From NCBI GenBank assembly GCA_007119835.1, contig SKOX01000312.1, positions 1-13,586 of the forward strand: a DNA stretch of 13,586 nt. The letters run 5' to 3'. The notes beneath the pieces were generated by a model. It worked only from the letters and a program-made list of their open reading frames with translations, was not told the DNA's origin and did not search any database. Within the stretch, counting starts at the first letter, position 1. Each line of letters starts with the position of its first letter. A program made the translations under genes and the position numbers. Below are positions 1 to 6,320 of this stretch, one piece after another. The DNA comes from Paracoccaceae bacterium (GTDB lineage: Bacteria > Pseudomonadota > Alphaproteobacteria > Rhodobacterales > Rhodobacteraceae).

Positions 1-228
1 ACGGCGCTCGCGCCCGCCAGCGAGGCAGCCCTCGTCTTCGCCCACCGCTCGGCCGAGGCCGGCCACGCGCCGGTGCTCGCCCGGCTCGGCGCCGAGCCGC
101 TCCTCGACCTCGACATGCGCCTCGGCGAAGGCACCGGGGCGCTGCTCGCCTGGCCGATCGTCGGGGCGGCGGCCGCGATGCTGCGGGAGATGGCAAGCTT
201 CGAGAGCGCGGGCGTCAGCCGCCAGTGA
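1..228 (+). CDS. cobT: CobT, nicotinate-nucleotide--dimethylbenzimidazole phosphoribosyltransferase (3' end only)
   Basis: Frame 1 is open from the window edge to the TGA at 226-228, giving the last 75 residues of a protein whose start lies outside the window. The segment carries the C-terminal signature of CobT: a stretch reading [16 protein letters not shown] followed by a small-residue helix (GAAAAML). In the family, CobT makes alpha-ribazole 5'-phosphate from nicotinate mononucleotide and dimethylbenzimidazole, the lower-ligand step of cobalamin assembly, in the cytoplasm. The E in the GEGTGA motif belongs to the region lining the active site in known CobT proteins. The dtd gene starts 19 bp downstream on the same strand, so the two may be cotranscribed. 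No functional link between them is evident. The identification is firm although only about a fifth of the usual length (about 340 aa) is visible. Confidence 0.9.
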   Translation, partial: TALAPASEAALVFAHRSAEAGHAPVLARLGAEPLLDLDMRLGEGTGALLAWPIVGAAAAMLREMASFESAGVSRQ

Positions 229-247
229 CCAAGCCACGGGAGACACC

Positions 248-691
248 ATGCGCGCCCTGATCCAGCGCACCACCGGCGCCTCGGTCGCCGTCGCCGGCGA
301 AACCGTGGGCGAGATCGGCGCGGGGCTCGTCGTCCTCGTCTGCGCCATGCGCGGCGACGGCGAGGCCGAGGCCGACCGCCTTGCCCGCAAGGTCGCCGAC
401 CTGCGCATCTTCCGCGACGCGGAAGGCCGGATGAACCGCTCGCTCCGCGACGTCGGCGGCGCCGCCCTGGTCGTCAGCCAGTTCACGCTGGCCGCCGAAA
501 CGAAGGGCAACCGCCCGGGCTTCTCCACCGCCGCAGCACCCGACGAGGGCGAGCGCCTCTACCTCCGCTTCGCCGATGCGCTCCGCGGCCACAACATCCC
601 CGTCGCCACCGGCCGCTTCGGCGCGGAGATGCGCGTGAGCCTCGTCAACGACGGCCCGGTGACGATCTGGCTCGACACCGCCGCGCGCTGA
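248..691 (+). CDS. dtd: D-aminoacyl-tRNA deacylase (DTD)
   Basis: The product of 147 aa matches the usual DTD length of about 145. DTD hydrolyses D-aminoacyl-tRNAs, and glycine mischarged on tRNA-Ala, in the cytoplasm, protecting translation from wrong-handed amino acids. Two diagnostic motifs are present: SQFTLAA at residues 77-83, which supplies the nucleophile-activating backbone, and NDGPVT at 134-139, the Gly-cisPro motif that enforces chiral proofreading. The N-terminus [13 protein letters not shown] is also typical. The ATG at 248 is preceded by GGGAGA with about 6 bp spacing, which supports this start. The gene lies 19 bp behind cobT, and its end is only 15 bp from the end of the convergent kinase gene; no strong terminator hairpin is visible in that gap. 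It is a housekeeping gene with no unusual features. Confidence 0.96.
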   Translation: MRALIQRTTGASVAVAGETVGEIGAGLVVLVCAMRGDGEAEADRLARKVADLRIFRDAEGRMNRSLRDVGGAALVVSQFTLAAETKGNRPGFSTAAAPDEGERLYLRFADALRGHNIPVATGRFGAEMRVSLVNDGPVTIWLDTAAR

Positions 692-706
692 AGCCCGCCG
701 GTCGCC

Positions 707-1807
707 TCACGCCTCGGGTCGGATGCAGATCGACGCCCGCAGCCCGCGGCCGTCGAATATGCCGCTCTCGATCTCGACCTGGCAGTCGAGCTGCGCGCAG
801 ACGAGATCGACGATCCGCATCCCCAGGCCCACCCGGCCCTCCGCCCCCGGCGCCAGCCCCACGCCGCTGTCCTCGCAGGCGATCCACACCCGGCCGTCGG
901 CGAGCGGCCGGACCGTCAGGCGCACGACGCCGCCGACCGGGCCACTGCGGAAGCCGTGCCTGAAGGCATTGGCCACGAGTTCGTTGACGAGGATGCCGAT
1001 CGCCGAGGACTGCCGCGCCCTCACCAGGACCGGCGCCGCGTCGACCTCGAGCGCCACGCCAGCGGGCGCGAAGTCGCGCAGGAGGTCGGCGATGCGGCGG
1101 ACATAGTCGGCGAGATCGACCTGCCCGCCCGAGGCGCTCCGCTGCAGCACGTCGTGCAGCCTCGCCACCGTGCCGATCCGCCCGAGCATCTTGGCGAGCA
1201 CCGCGCGCACCGCCTCGTCCCGGTTCGCCTCGCTTTCCAGAAGCGCGAGCGCCGAAAGCTGCTGCAGCGAGTTCTTCACCCGGTGGTCAACCTCGCGCCG
1301 CAGGACCTCCTCTTCCCGGCGCGCCCGGCGCATCTCCAGCTGGGCCATGACCTGCCGCGCGAGGACCTGGATCATCGTGCGCTGAACCTCGGTCAGCTCC
1401 CGCGGCACGGTGTCGATCACGCAGAGCGTGCCGATCGGCAGCCCCTGCTCGGTCATGAGCGGCGCGCCGGCATAGAAGCGGATGCCGGCGGCGCCGTGGC
1501 AGATCGGATTGTCAGCGAACCGGGGATCGAGCAGCGTGTCGCGGATCTCGGCGACGTCGTCCTGAAGGATGACGTGCGCGCAGATCGAGACGTCGAGCCC
1601 CACTTCGCGTGCGCCAAGTCCGACCTCCGCCTTGACCCACTGCCGGTCCCTGTCGATCAGGTTGATGCTCGACATCGGAGCTTCGCACGCGGCTGCCGCC
1701 AGTTCGACGATCTCGTCGAACGCCCGATCACGCTCGGCGCCGAGTGCGTCGTAGCTGTAGAGGGCTCTGAGCCGTGCCTCCTGCCGCGGATGTATCTGAG
1801 CCTGCAT
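707..1807 (-). CDS. GAF-domain sensor histidine kinase, HisKA_2 type (orphan)
   Basis: A 366-aa cytoplasmic sensor kinase with no membrane segment. Residues about 20-165 form a GAF domain, recognisable by SICAHVILQ at 74-82, DPRFADNP at 94-101 and the GTLCVIDTVPREL block near 126-138. A HisKA_2 dimerisation/phosphoacceptor segment follows, with REVDHRVKNSLQQL; the phosphorylatable histidine is H175. The C-terminal HATPase domain has the N-box with E276 and N280, the G1 box EDSGVGL near 312-318 and a second glycine box GLGMRIV near 327-333. This architecture is common in alphaproteobacterial light, redox or general-stress signalling kinases, but the ligand cannot be read from the sequence. The GAF domain lacks an obvious chromophore cysteine context. 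No response regulator is adjacent. The frame is open upstream to an ATG at 1948 and another at 1831, but the ATG at 1807 has the best ribosome binding site. Confidence 0.9.
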   Translation of the reverse strand: MQAQIHPRQEARLRALYSYDALGAERDRAFDEIVELAAAACEAPMSSINLIDRDRQWVKAEVGLGAREVGLDVSICAHVILQDDVAEIRDTLLDPRFADNPICHGAAGIRFYAGAPLMTEQGLPIGTLCVIDTVPRELTEVQRTMIQVLARQVMAQLEMRRARREEEVLRREVDHRVKNSLQQLSALALLESEANRDEAVRAVLAKMLGRIGTVARLHDVLQRSASGGQVDLADYVRRIADLLRDFAPAGVALEVDAAPVLVRARQSSAIGILVNELVANAFRHGFRSGPVGGVVRLTVRPLADGRVWIACEDSGVGLAPGAEGRVGLGMRIVDLVCAQLDCQVEIESGIFDGRGLRASICIRPEA

Positions 1808-1812
1808 TGGCG

Positions 1813-1818
1813 TCCCTC
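1813..1818 (-). promoter_or_regulatory. Ribosome binding site of the sensor kinase gene
   Basis: On the minus strand GAGGGA lies 5 bp before the ATG at 1807. The alternative in-frame ATGs at 1831 and 1948 have no comparable purine-rich element, so this site decides the start. Confidence 0.55.
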
Positions 1819-2169
1819 GGATTTCGGACATCGTATCGCCAGTGGAAAGCAAATGGAATGCGTGGAATGGGCGGTTTGGCTGAAATGGCGGAGCGGGCGG
1901 AATATCGCACAGGTCTGGCCGGGTCGAAAGCGGCAGTGCGATTTCCACCTGAGATCTGGCGCTAGGAACCGGTGTCCCGCGCCCGGCAGCAGCGGCCGCC
2001 GTGCCTGCACCGCGCCCATCTCAACCATAGGAAGAACGACAGGATTTACGTCTCGCCAGCAGATTCGCATCCGGCCTTCCGCGGGCGGCGAACGCACAGC
2101 CCACGCCGCCGCCGCGTGGCGTCTCCCGCTCCGCCGTGTACTCGCGGCGCGGCACCCTATCTCTACGCC
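1819..2169. other. Divergent intergenic region between kinase and DNA ligase genes
   Basis: This stretch of roughly 350 bp separates two divergently transcribed genes and must hold both promoters. No convincing ORF, tRNA, strong hairpin or repeat is visible. The left half (about 1850-1920) is less GC-rich, with several short GGAATG/AATGG-like near repeats. The right half (2080-2160) is C-rich and weakly coding-like, but has no start and no recognisable protein. I looked for an EcfG-type promoter (GGAAC, about 17 bp, then a CGTT element). I found only an isolated GGAAC near 1965, without a matching -10 element. Confidence 0.4.
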
Positions 2170-3756
2170 ATGCGCCGCTTCGCCACCCTCCTCGAGCGCC
2201 TCGTCACGACGCCCCAGCGCCTCGGCAAGCTGAGGCTCCTGCGCGATTACCTCGCCGCCGTGCCCGATCCCGACCGCGGCTGGGCGCTCGCCGCCATCAC
2301 CCGCGACCTCGACCTGGCCGGCGTGAAGCCCGCCATGCTGCGCGCCCTCGTGGCCGAGCGCACCGACCCCGAGCTCTTCGCCCTTTCCTACGACTACGTC
2401 GGCGACCTCGCCGAGACCATCGCGCTGATCTGGCCCGTCCGCCCCCACGCCGCGCCCGATGACCCGCCCCTCGGCGAGGTCGTCGCCGCCTTGCGCGCCG
2501 CCTCCCGCCGCGAGGCGCCCCAGGTCGTCGAGGCGCTGCTCGACCGCCTCGATCCCTCGTCCCGCTTCGCGCTGCTCAAGCTCGTCACCGGCGGCCTGCG
2601 CATCGGCATCTCCGCCCGCCTTGCCAAGCAGGCCCTGGCCGAGCTCGGGCAGCGCGACGTGGGCGAGATCGAGGAGATCTGGCACGGCCTCACGCCACCC
2701 TACACGCCGCTTTTCGCCTGGCTCGAGGGCCGCGGCCCGCGCCCGGCCTCGACCCTCGCCTGCCCCTTCCGGCCAGTCATGCTCGCCCACCCCCTCGACG
2801 CGGGCGAGCTCGACGCGCTCGACCCCGCCGACTTCGCCGCCGAATGGAAATGGGACGGCATCCGCGTCCAGGCCACCGTCTGCGGGCCCGACCGCCGCCT
2901 CTACTCGCGCACCGGCGACGACATCGGCCAGGCCTTTCCCGACCTCCTCGCGGCCCTCGACTTCGAGGGCACCCTCGACGGCGAGCTCCTCGTCCGCCGC
3001 GGGGCCGACACCGCGCCCTTCTCCGACCTGCAGCAGCGGCTGAACCGCAAGACCGTCACCGCCGGCCACCTGCGCGACTTCCCCGCCGGCTTCCGCGCCT
3101 ACGACGCCCTCGTGCTCGGCGAGCGCGACCTGCGCCCGCTGCCCTTCGCCGAGCGGCGCGCCCGCCTCGAGGCGCTCGCCCCCGACCTCGATCCGACCCG
3201 CGTCGACCTCTCGCCCCTCGTGCCCTTCGCCACCTGGGCCGACCTCGCCGCCGCCCGCGCGAGCCCGCCCCACCCGGTCATCGAGGGCGTCATGCTCAAG
3301 CGCCGCACCTCGCCCTACCTGCCGGGCCGCCCCAAGGGCCACTGGTTCAAGTGGAAGCGCGACCCCCACCTGATCGACGCCGTGCTGATGTACGCCCAAC
3401 GCGGCCACGGGAAACGCTCGGGCTTCTACTCCGACTACACCTTCGGCGTCTGGACCGACGACGATGCCCTCGTCCCCGTCGGCAAGGCGTATTTCGGCTT
3501 CACCGACGAGGAGCTGGCGCGGATCGACCGGTTCGTGCGCGCCAACACCACCGAGCGCTTCGGCCCGGTCCGCGCCGTCCGCGCGACACCCTCCCACGGC
3601 CTCGTCCTCGAGGTCGCCTTCGAGGGCCTCGCCCGCTCCACCCGCCACCGCTCCGGCATCGCCATGCGCTTTCCCCGCATCGCCCGCCTGCGCTGGGACA
3701 AGCCGCCCTGCGAGGCCGACCGCCTCGCCACGCTCGAGGCCCTCCTGCCCCCCTGA
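2170..3756 (+). CDS. ATP-dependent DNA ligase, LigB-like bacterial family
   Basis: A 528-aa ATP-dependent DNA ligase that seals nicks through an enzyme-adenylate intermediate. The N-terminal about 200 residues resemble the DNA-binding domain of archaeal and eukaryal-type ligases (MRRFATLLERL..., with LLKLVTGGLRIG near 136-147). The nucleotidyltransferase motifs follow in order: motif I EWKWDGIR with the adenylated K227, motif III LDGELL with E272, motif IV EGVMLKR with E372 and K377, and motif V FKWKRD with K394 and K396. A C-terminal OB-fold completes the protein. The length fits the PP_1105-type bacterial family, which often accompanies an Lhr-like helicase and an MBL-fold exonuclease in a DNA damage response cassette; neither partner lies in this window. 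The frame extends upstream to 1972, but homology begins at the ATG at 2170. No strong Shine-Dalgarno sequence precedes it. Confidence 0.93.
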   Translation: MRRFATLLERLVTTPQRLGKLRLLRDYLAAVPDPDRGWALAAITRDLDLAGVKPAMLRALVAERTDPELFALSYDYVGDLAETIALIWPVRPHAAPDDPPLGEVVAALRAASRREAPQVVEALLDRLDPSSRFALLKLVTGGLRIGISARLAKQALAELGQRDVGEIEEIWHGLTPPYTPLFAWLEGRGPRPASTLACPFRPVMLAHPLDAGELDALDPADFAAEWKWDGIRVQATVCGPDRRLYSRTGDDIGQAFPDLLAALDFEGTLDGELLVRRGADTAPFSDLQQRLNRKTVTAGHLRDFPAGFRAYDALVLGERDLRPLPFAERRARLEALAPDLDPTRVDLSPLVPFATWADLAAARASPPHPVIEGVMLKRRTSPYLPGRPKGHWFKWKRDPHLIDAVLMYAQRGHGKRSGFYSDYTFGVWTDDDALVPVGKAYFGFTDEELARIDRFVRANTTERFGPVRAVRATPSHGLVLEVAFEGLARSTRHRSGIAMRFPRIARLRWDKPPCEADRLATLEALLPP

Positions 3757-3868
3757 CCGGGCGCGCAACGCACGTATGGCGCAACACCCTCATCTCCCCT
3801 TGCAACTTGGCGGCGAGCGGTGCTTTCATGTCCGGCATCGCGTGCCGATTCCGTCCTGGGGGCTGTCC

Positions 3869-4255
3869 ATGCCGCTGCCTGCCCTGGCCACACGGCTGTT
3901 TGCCGGCTTCGCGGTCCTGCTGCTCGCAGCGGGGCTCGCCGCCTCCCGCGAAGCGCCCGGCGCCGAGAAGCCCTCGGCCTTGCCCGCGGCGGACGTGCTC
4001 ACCACCGCCGAGTATCTCGAGATGCCGGAGATCTTCCAGATCACCCTGGTCTCCGGCTCGATGGCCATGCTCAAGCACCTCGGCCCGCGCTCCGACGTCG
4101 AGAAGAATTGTGCCTGCTTCGCCCGCTGGGGCGCCCACGAGGACGTCGTCGCCCTCGTGTCGCTCCACGTCCAGCGCAATCCCGCCGCACTCGATGCCGC
4201 CTTCGCCGACACGCTGCTCGAGGCGATGACCGAGCGCTGCCGCCCCGCCGACTGA
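3869..4255 (+). CDS. Small exported protein of unknown function
   Basis: A 128-aa protein I do not recognise. Residues 1-30 look like a cleavable signal peptide: MPLPALATRLF followed by the hydrophobic run AGFAVLLLAAGLAA, then a polar segment and the sequence APGAEKP, suggesting a periplasmic location. The mature part is mostly helical in composition and contains three cysteines: a CACF pair near residues 88-90 and one in ERCRPAD six residues from the end. They could form a disulfide or hold a cofactor. The start at 3869 is chosen because it places the signal peptide at the very N-terminus. An in-frame ATG at 3776 would put about 31 polar residues before it. A G-rich stretch (TGGGGG) lies about 8 bp upstream. 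The gene starts 112 bp behind the DNA ligase gene. That it is a real gene is likely from the signal peptide and codon use; its function is unknown. Confidence 0.65.
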   Translation: MPLPALATRLFAGFAVLLLAAGLAASREAPGAEKPSALPAADVLTTAEYLEMPEIFQITLVSGSMAMLKHLGPRSDVEKNCACFARWGAHEDVVALVSLHVQRNPAALDAAFADTLLEAMTERCRPAD

Positions 4256-4357
4256 CCGCCACCAGGCCCGACGCCCGCCCGGCCCGACGCCCGCTCCGCG
4301 CGCCCCAGCCCGCGGAGCCCGGGCCCATCCCCGACGCCCCCGCCTCCCCCCTCGCCC

Positions 4358-4560
4358 GAGATCGACGCCGAGGCGCTGCCCCGCGACCGCATCGCACGCG
4401 ACGCCAACGCCCTCGACGAGCTCGCGCTGTCCATCGCCACCTCGCGAACTCTGGCCGCTGGCCGAAGCCTCCGGCGCCCACCGTTTCGGCCCGATCTCGG
4501 ACTACCGGCTTCCGCTTCAGGGCGATTCCCGAGGCGGCACCCAGCGAGAAGGAGGGATGA
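4358..4560 (+). pseudogene. Frameshifted remnant of a ParB-like nuclease-domain gene
   Basis: The frame starting at 4358 reads EIDAEALPRDRIARD and then ALDELALSIATS, which resembles the start of the ParB/Spo0J nuclease domain as found in alphaproteobacterial ParB-like proteins. The continuation jumps by one base near 4445-4452 into the frame WPLAEASGAHRFGPISDYR, which resembles the family's (R)YGLISGYRR segment. It then appears to shift again near 4515 into FRFRAIPEA, resembling the FRA.. helix that follows. At least two frameshifts in about 60 codons, no start codon with homology and a premature end argue for decay. The preceding 4256-4357 is proline-rich, low-complexity and in the same frame as the exported-protein gene. 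Alignment was from memory of the family, so the breakpoints are approximate. Confidence 0.6.
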
Positions 4561-4638
4561 CCGCCATCGAACCAGACCTGAACCGGTGACCACGACCTTC
4601 AGGCGGGTCGCTTCTCGATGGAAGGCCCGGGTCGGTTC

Positions 4639-5658
4639 TCAGCGGAAATCGGCGGTGCTGGATGCTCGATTTCGCTCCGGAACCCGCGCCTGGAGCACGC
4701 CTGACTCGGCGATGATTTCGGAGACCTGGTGTTCGCGGCGGTAGGCCATGACGTGGACGCCGGCGACGCCCCGGATCTCGCGGATCTGCTGGATCAACTC
4801 GATGCAGAGGCGCTTGCCCTCCTCGGCCGGGTTCGCAGCCTTCTCGATCCGCTCGATCACCGCGTCGGGGATGTGGATGCCCGGCACGTTGTTGCGCATC
4901 CAGCGCGCCGCCTTGGCCGAGGCGATAGGCCCGACACCGGCCAGGATGAACACGCGCCCCTCGAGCCCCAGGTCGCGCACGCGCGCCATGAAGCGCTCGA
5001 ACACGGGCACGTCGAAGATGTAGTTGGTCTGGATGAAGTCCGCCCCGGCCTCGACCTTCTTCGCCAGCCGCTCGGGCCGCCAGTCCAGCGGCGGGATGCA
5101 GGGATTCTCGGCCGCGCCGAGGAACATCCGGGGCGGGCGGGTGATGCGGCGGCCGGAAAGGAACATGCCCTCGTCCCGCATGGTGCGGATCGTGCGCAGG
5201 AGCGACAGCGAGTCGAAGTCGAATACCGGCCGGGCTCCCGGCTGATCGCCGACGCCGACGCCGTCACCGGTCAGGCAGAGGACGTTGCGCACCCCCATCG
5301 CCGCGGCGCCGAGGACGTCGCCCTGGATCGCGATGCGGTTCCGGTCGCGGCACGAGATCTGATAGATCGTGCCGTAGCCCGCGCGTGTCAGCAACGCGCA
5401 GATGCCGATCGACGACATGTGGCAGTTGGCGCCGGAGGCGTCGGTCGCGTTCATGGCATCGGCGACCCCGACGAGCGGCCGCGCCGCCTCGAACACGTCG
5501 GCCGGATCGGCGCTGTCCGGCGGGTTCAGTTCGGCCGTGACCGCGAAGTGACCCTGGCGCAGCACCCGCTCGAGCCGGCTGCCCGAGACGTGGCCGGGCG
5601 GCGGCTCCTCGTAGGTCGGCAGCCAAGGCGGGAACTCGAGCCGCTCCCCGGCGGTCAT
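4639..5658 (-). CDS. metF: Methylenetetrahydrofolate reductase family protein, MetF-like
   Basis: A 339-aa TIM-barrel flavoprotein of the MTHFR family, which interconverts 5-methyl-THF and 5,10-methylene-THF. Visible family features are the catalytic glutamate region TAELNPP (E43), NATDASGANCHMSS at 70-83, the YQISCRDRNR segment at 99-108 and NVLCLTGDGVGVGD at 125-138. These resemble the MetF subunits that pair with MetV rather than the compact E. coli enzyme. The start ATG overlaps the metV stop in an ATGA arrangement, and GGGAGG lies about 6 bp upstream. The two genes are therefore translationally coupled and their products likely form a complex. It is the last gene of the minus-strand C1 module. 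In this context the physiological direction is probably oxidation of methyl-THF produced by the DmdA-like enzyme, but a biosynthetic role for methionine cannot be excluded. Confidence 0.9.
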   Translation of the reverse strand: MTAGERLEFPPWLPTYEEPPPGHVSGSRLERVLRQGHFAVTAELNPPDSADPADVFEAARPLVGVADAMNATDASGANCHMSSIGICALLTRAGYGTIYQISCRDRNRIAIQGDVLGAAAMGVRNVLCLTGDGVGVGDQPGARPVFDFDSLSLLRTIRTMRDEGMFLSGRRITRPPRMFLGAAENPCIPPLDWRPERLAKKVEAGADFIQTNYIFDVPVFERFMARVRDLGLEGRVFILAGVGPIASAKAARWMRNNVPGIHIPDAVIERIEKAANPAEEGKRLCIELIQQIREIRGVAGVHVMAYRREHQVSEIIAESGVLQARVPERNRASSTADFR

Positions 5659-6233
5659 CGCCCGCCTCCCGAGCGGACCGCCGAGGGCGGCTCCGGCGCC
5701 AGCGGCGCCGTCGCAGGCTCGTGCGCGCGGGCATCGGCGAACGCGTGAGCGATGGCGGTGCGGCGCGCGTCGCTGGATTCGCGCAGCCGCGCCGCCTTCT
5801 CGCGGCTGACCCTGAGCCACGAGGACGAGCCCTCGAGGCCGCGGTCCACCGGGGGCTGCACGTCATTGATCCTCCCGCCGTCCTTCATGCGCGCGGCGCC
5901 CTCCCAAGCCAGCACCCAGACGCAGCGCATCTCCGGCTTCACCTCGCAATAGCCGCCCGGGCGCACGCCGCCGCAGGGGCCGTTGCGGAGCTGCTTCGGG
6001 CAGTTCATCGGGCAGGACATCCCGGTCGAGGACAGGATGCACTGGCCGCACATCCGGCAGTCGAACAGCAGCCCCTTGGTCACCCGCTCGACCGCCGCGA
6101 CCGGACGCTCGATCCGGTCGTAGCCGATGCGCGCGAACAGCGGGTCGAGCGCGACGATCACGGTCTCGAGCCGGGCGTAGAGCCATTCGAAGGCCCTGGC
6201 GTGACGGACGGCGAAAAGGCGGGCCCTGTACAT
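5655..6233 (-). CDS. metV: MetV-like protein (MTHFR C-terminal domain, cysteine-rich)
   Basis: A 192-aa protein whose central part matches the MTHFR_C/MetV family, the small partner of MetF in acetogenic MetVF complexes. Eight cysteines lie at about residues 59, 62, 65, 74, 78, 87, 96 and 104. The core pattern is DCRMCGQC, then GMSCPMNCPK, then LRNGPCGG, and it looks suited to bind an Fe-S cluster and/or zinc. The N-terminal about 55 residues are basic and helical; the C-terminal tail (about 140-192) is rich in Arg, Ala and Pro and probably disordered. The ATG at 6233 has GAGG about 9 bp upstream. The stop overlaps the metF start by 4 bp. The partner probably lets the reductase exchange electrons with something other than NAD(P)H alone. 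It follows the acyl-CoA synthetase gene after an 87-bp gap. Confidence 0.85.
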   Translation of the reverse strand: MYRARLFAVRHARAFEWLYARLETVIVALDPLFARIGYDRIERPVAAVERVTKGLLFDCRMCGQCILSSTGMSCPMNCPKQLRNGPCGGVRPGGYCEVKPEMRCVWVLAWEGAARMKDGGRINDVQPPVDRGLEGSSSWLRVSREKAARLRESSDARRTAIAHAFADARAHEPATAPLAPEPPSAVRSGGGR

Positions 6234-6287
6234 GGATGCGAACCTCGATGCATGTTCGGTTTGCGCATGAGCGCGCGTCGAGCCGCT

Positions 6288-6306
6288 GAACGGCGGTGAC
6301 CGTTCG
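6288..6306. repeat. Inverted repeat with GACCGTTCG motif in the gap before metV
   Basis: GAACGG (6288-6293) and CCGTTC (6300-6305) form a perfect 6-bp dyad with a 6-bp loop in the 87-bp gap between the acyl-CoA synthetase and metV genes. There is no T-tract after it on the minus strand, so it is not a convincing intrinsic terminator. Its right arm contains GACCGTTCG (6298-6306), also present in the dyad upstream of the DmdA-like gene. Confidence 0.35.
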
Positions 6307-6320
6307 AGCGGATTTCCGTC

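Noticed and set aside
956..2233. Plus-strand open frame of 425 codons opposite the sensor kinase
   Set aside because: No motif or signal; the minus strand encodes GAF, HisKA_2 and HATPase domains.
1657..3768. Very long open frame (703 codons) on the minus strand opposite the DNA ligase gene
   Set aside because: Its translation is Gly/Ala/Glu/Arg-rich low-complexity sequence with no family motif, and it mirrors the GC-rich ligase codons. The plus strand carries all ligase motifs.
6234..6320. Intrinsic terminator between the acyl-CoA synthetase and metV genes
   Set aside because: The 6-bp stem is short and not followed by a T-run on the minus strand, so readthrough into metV-metF is more likely.
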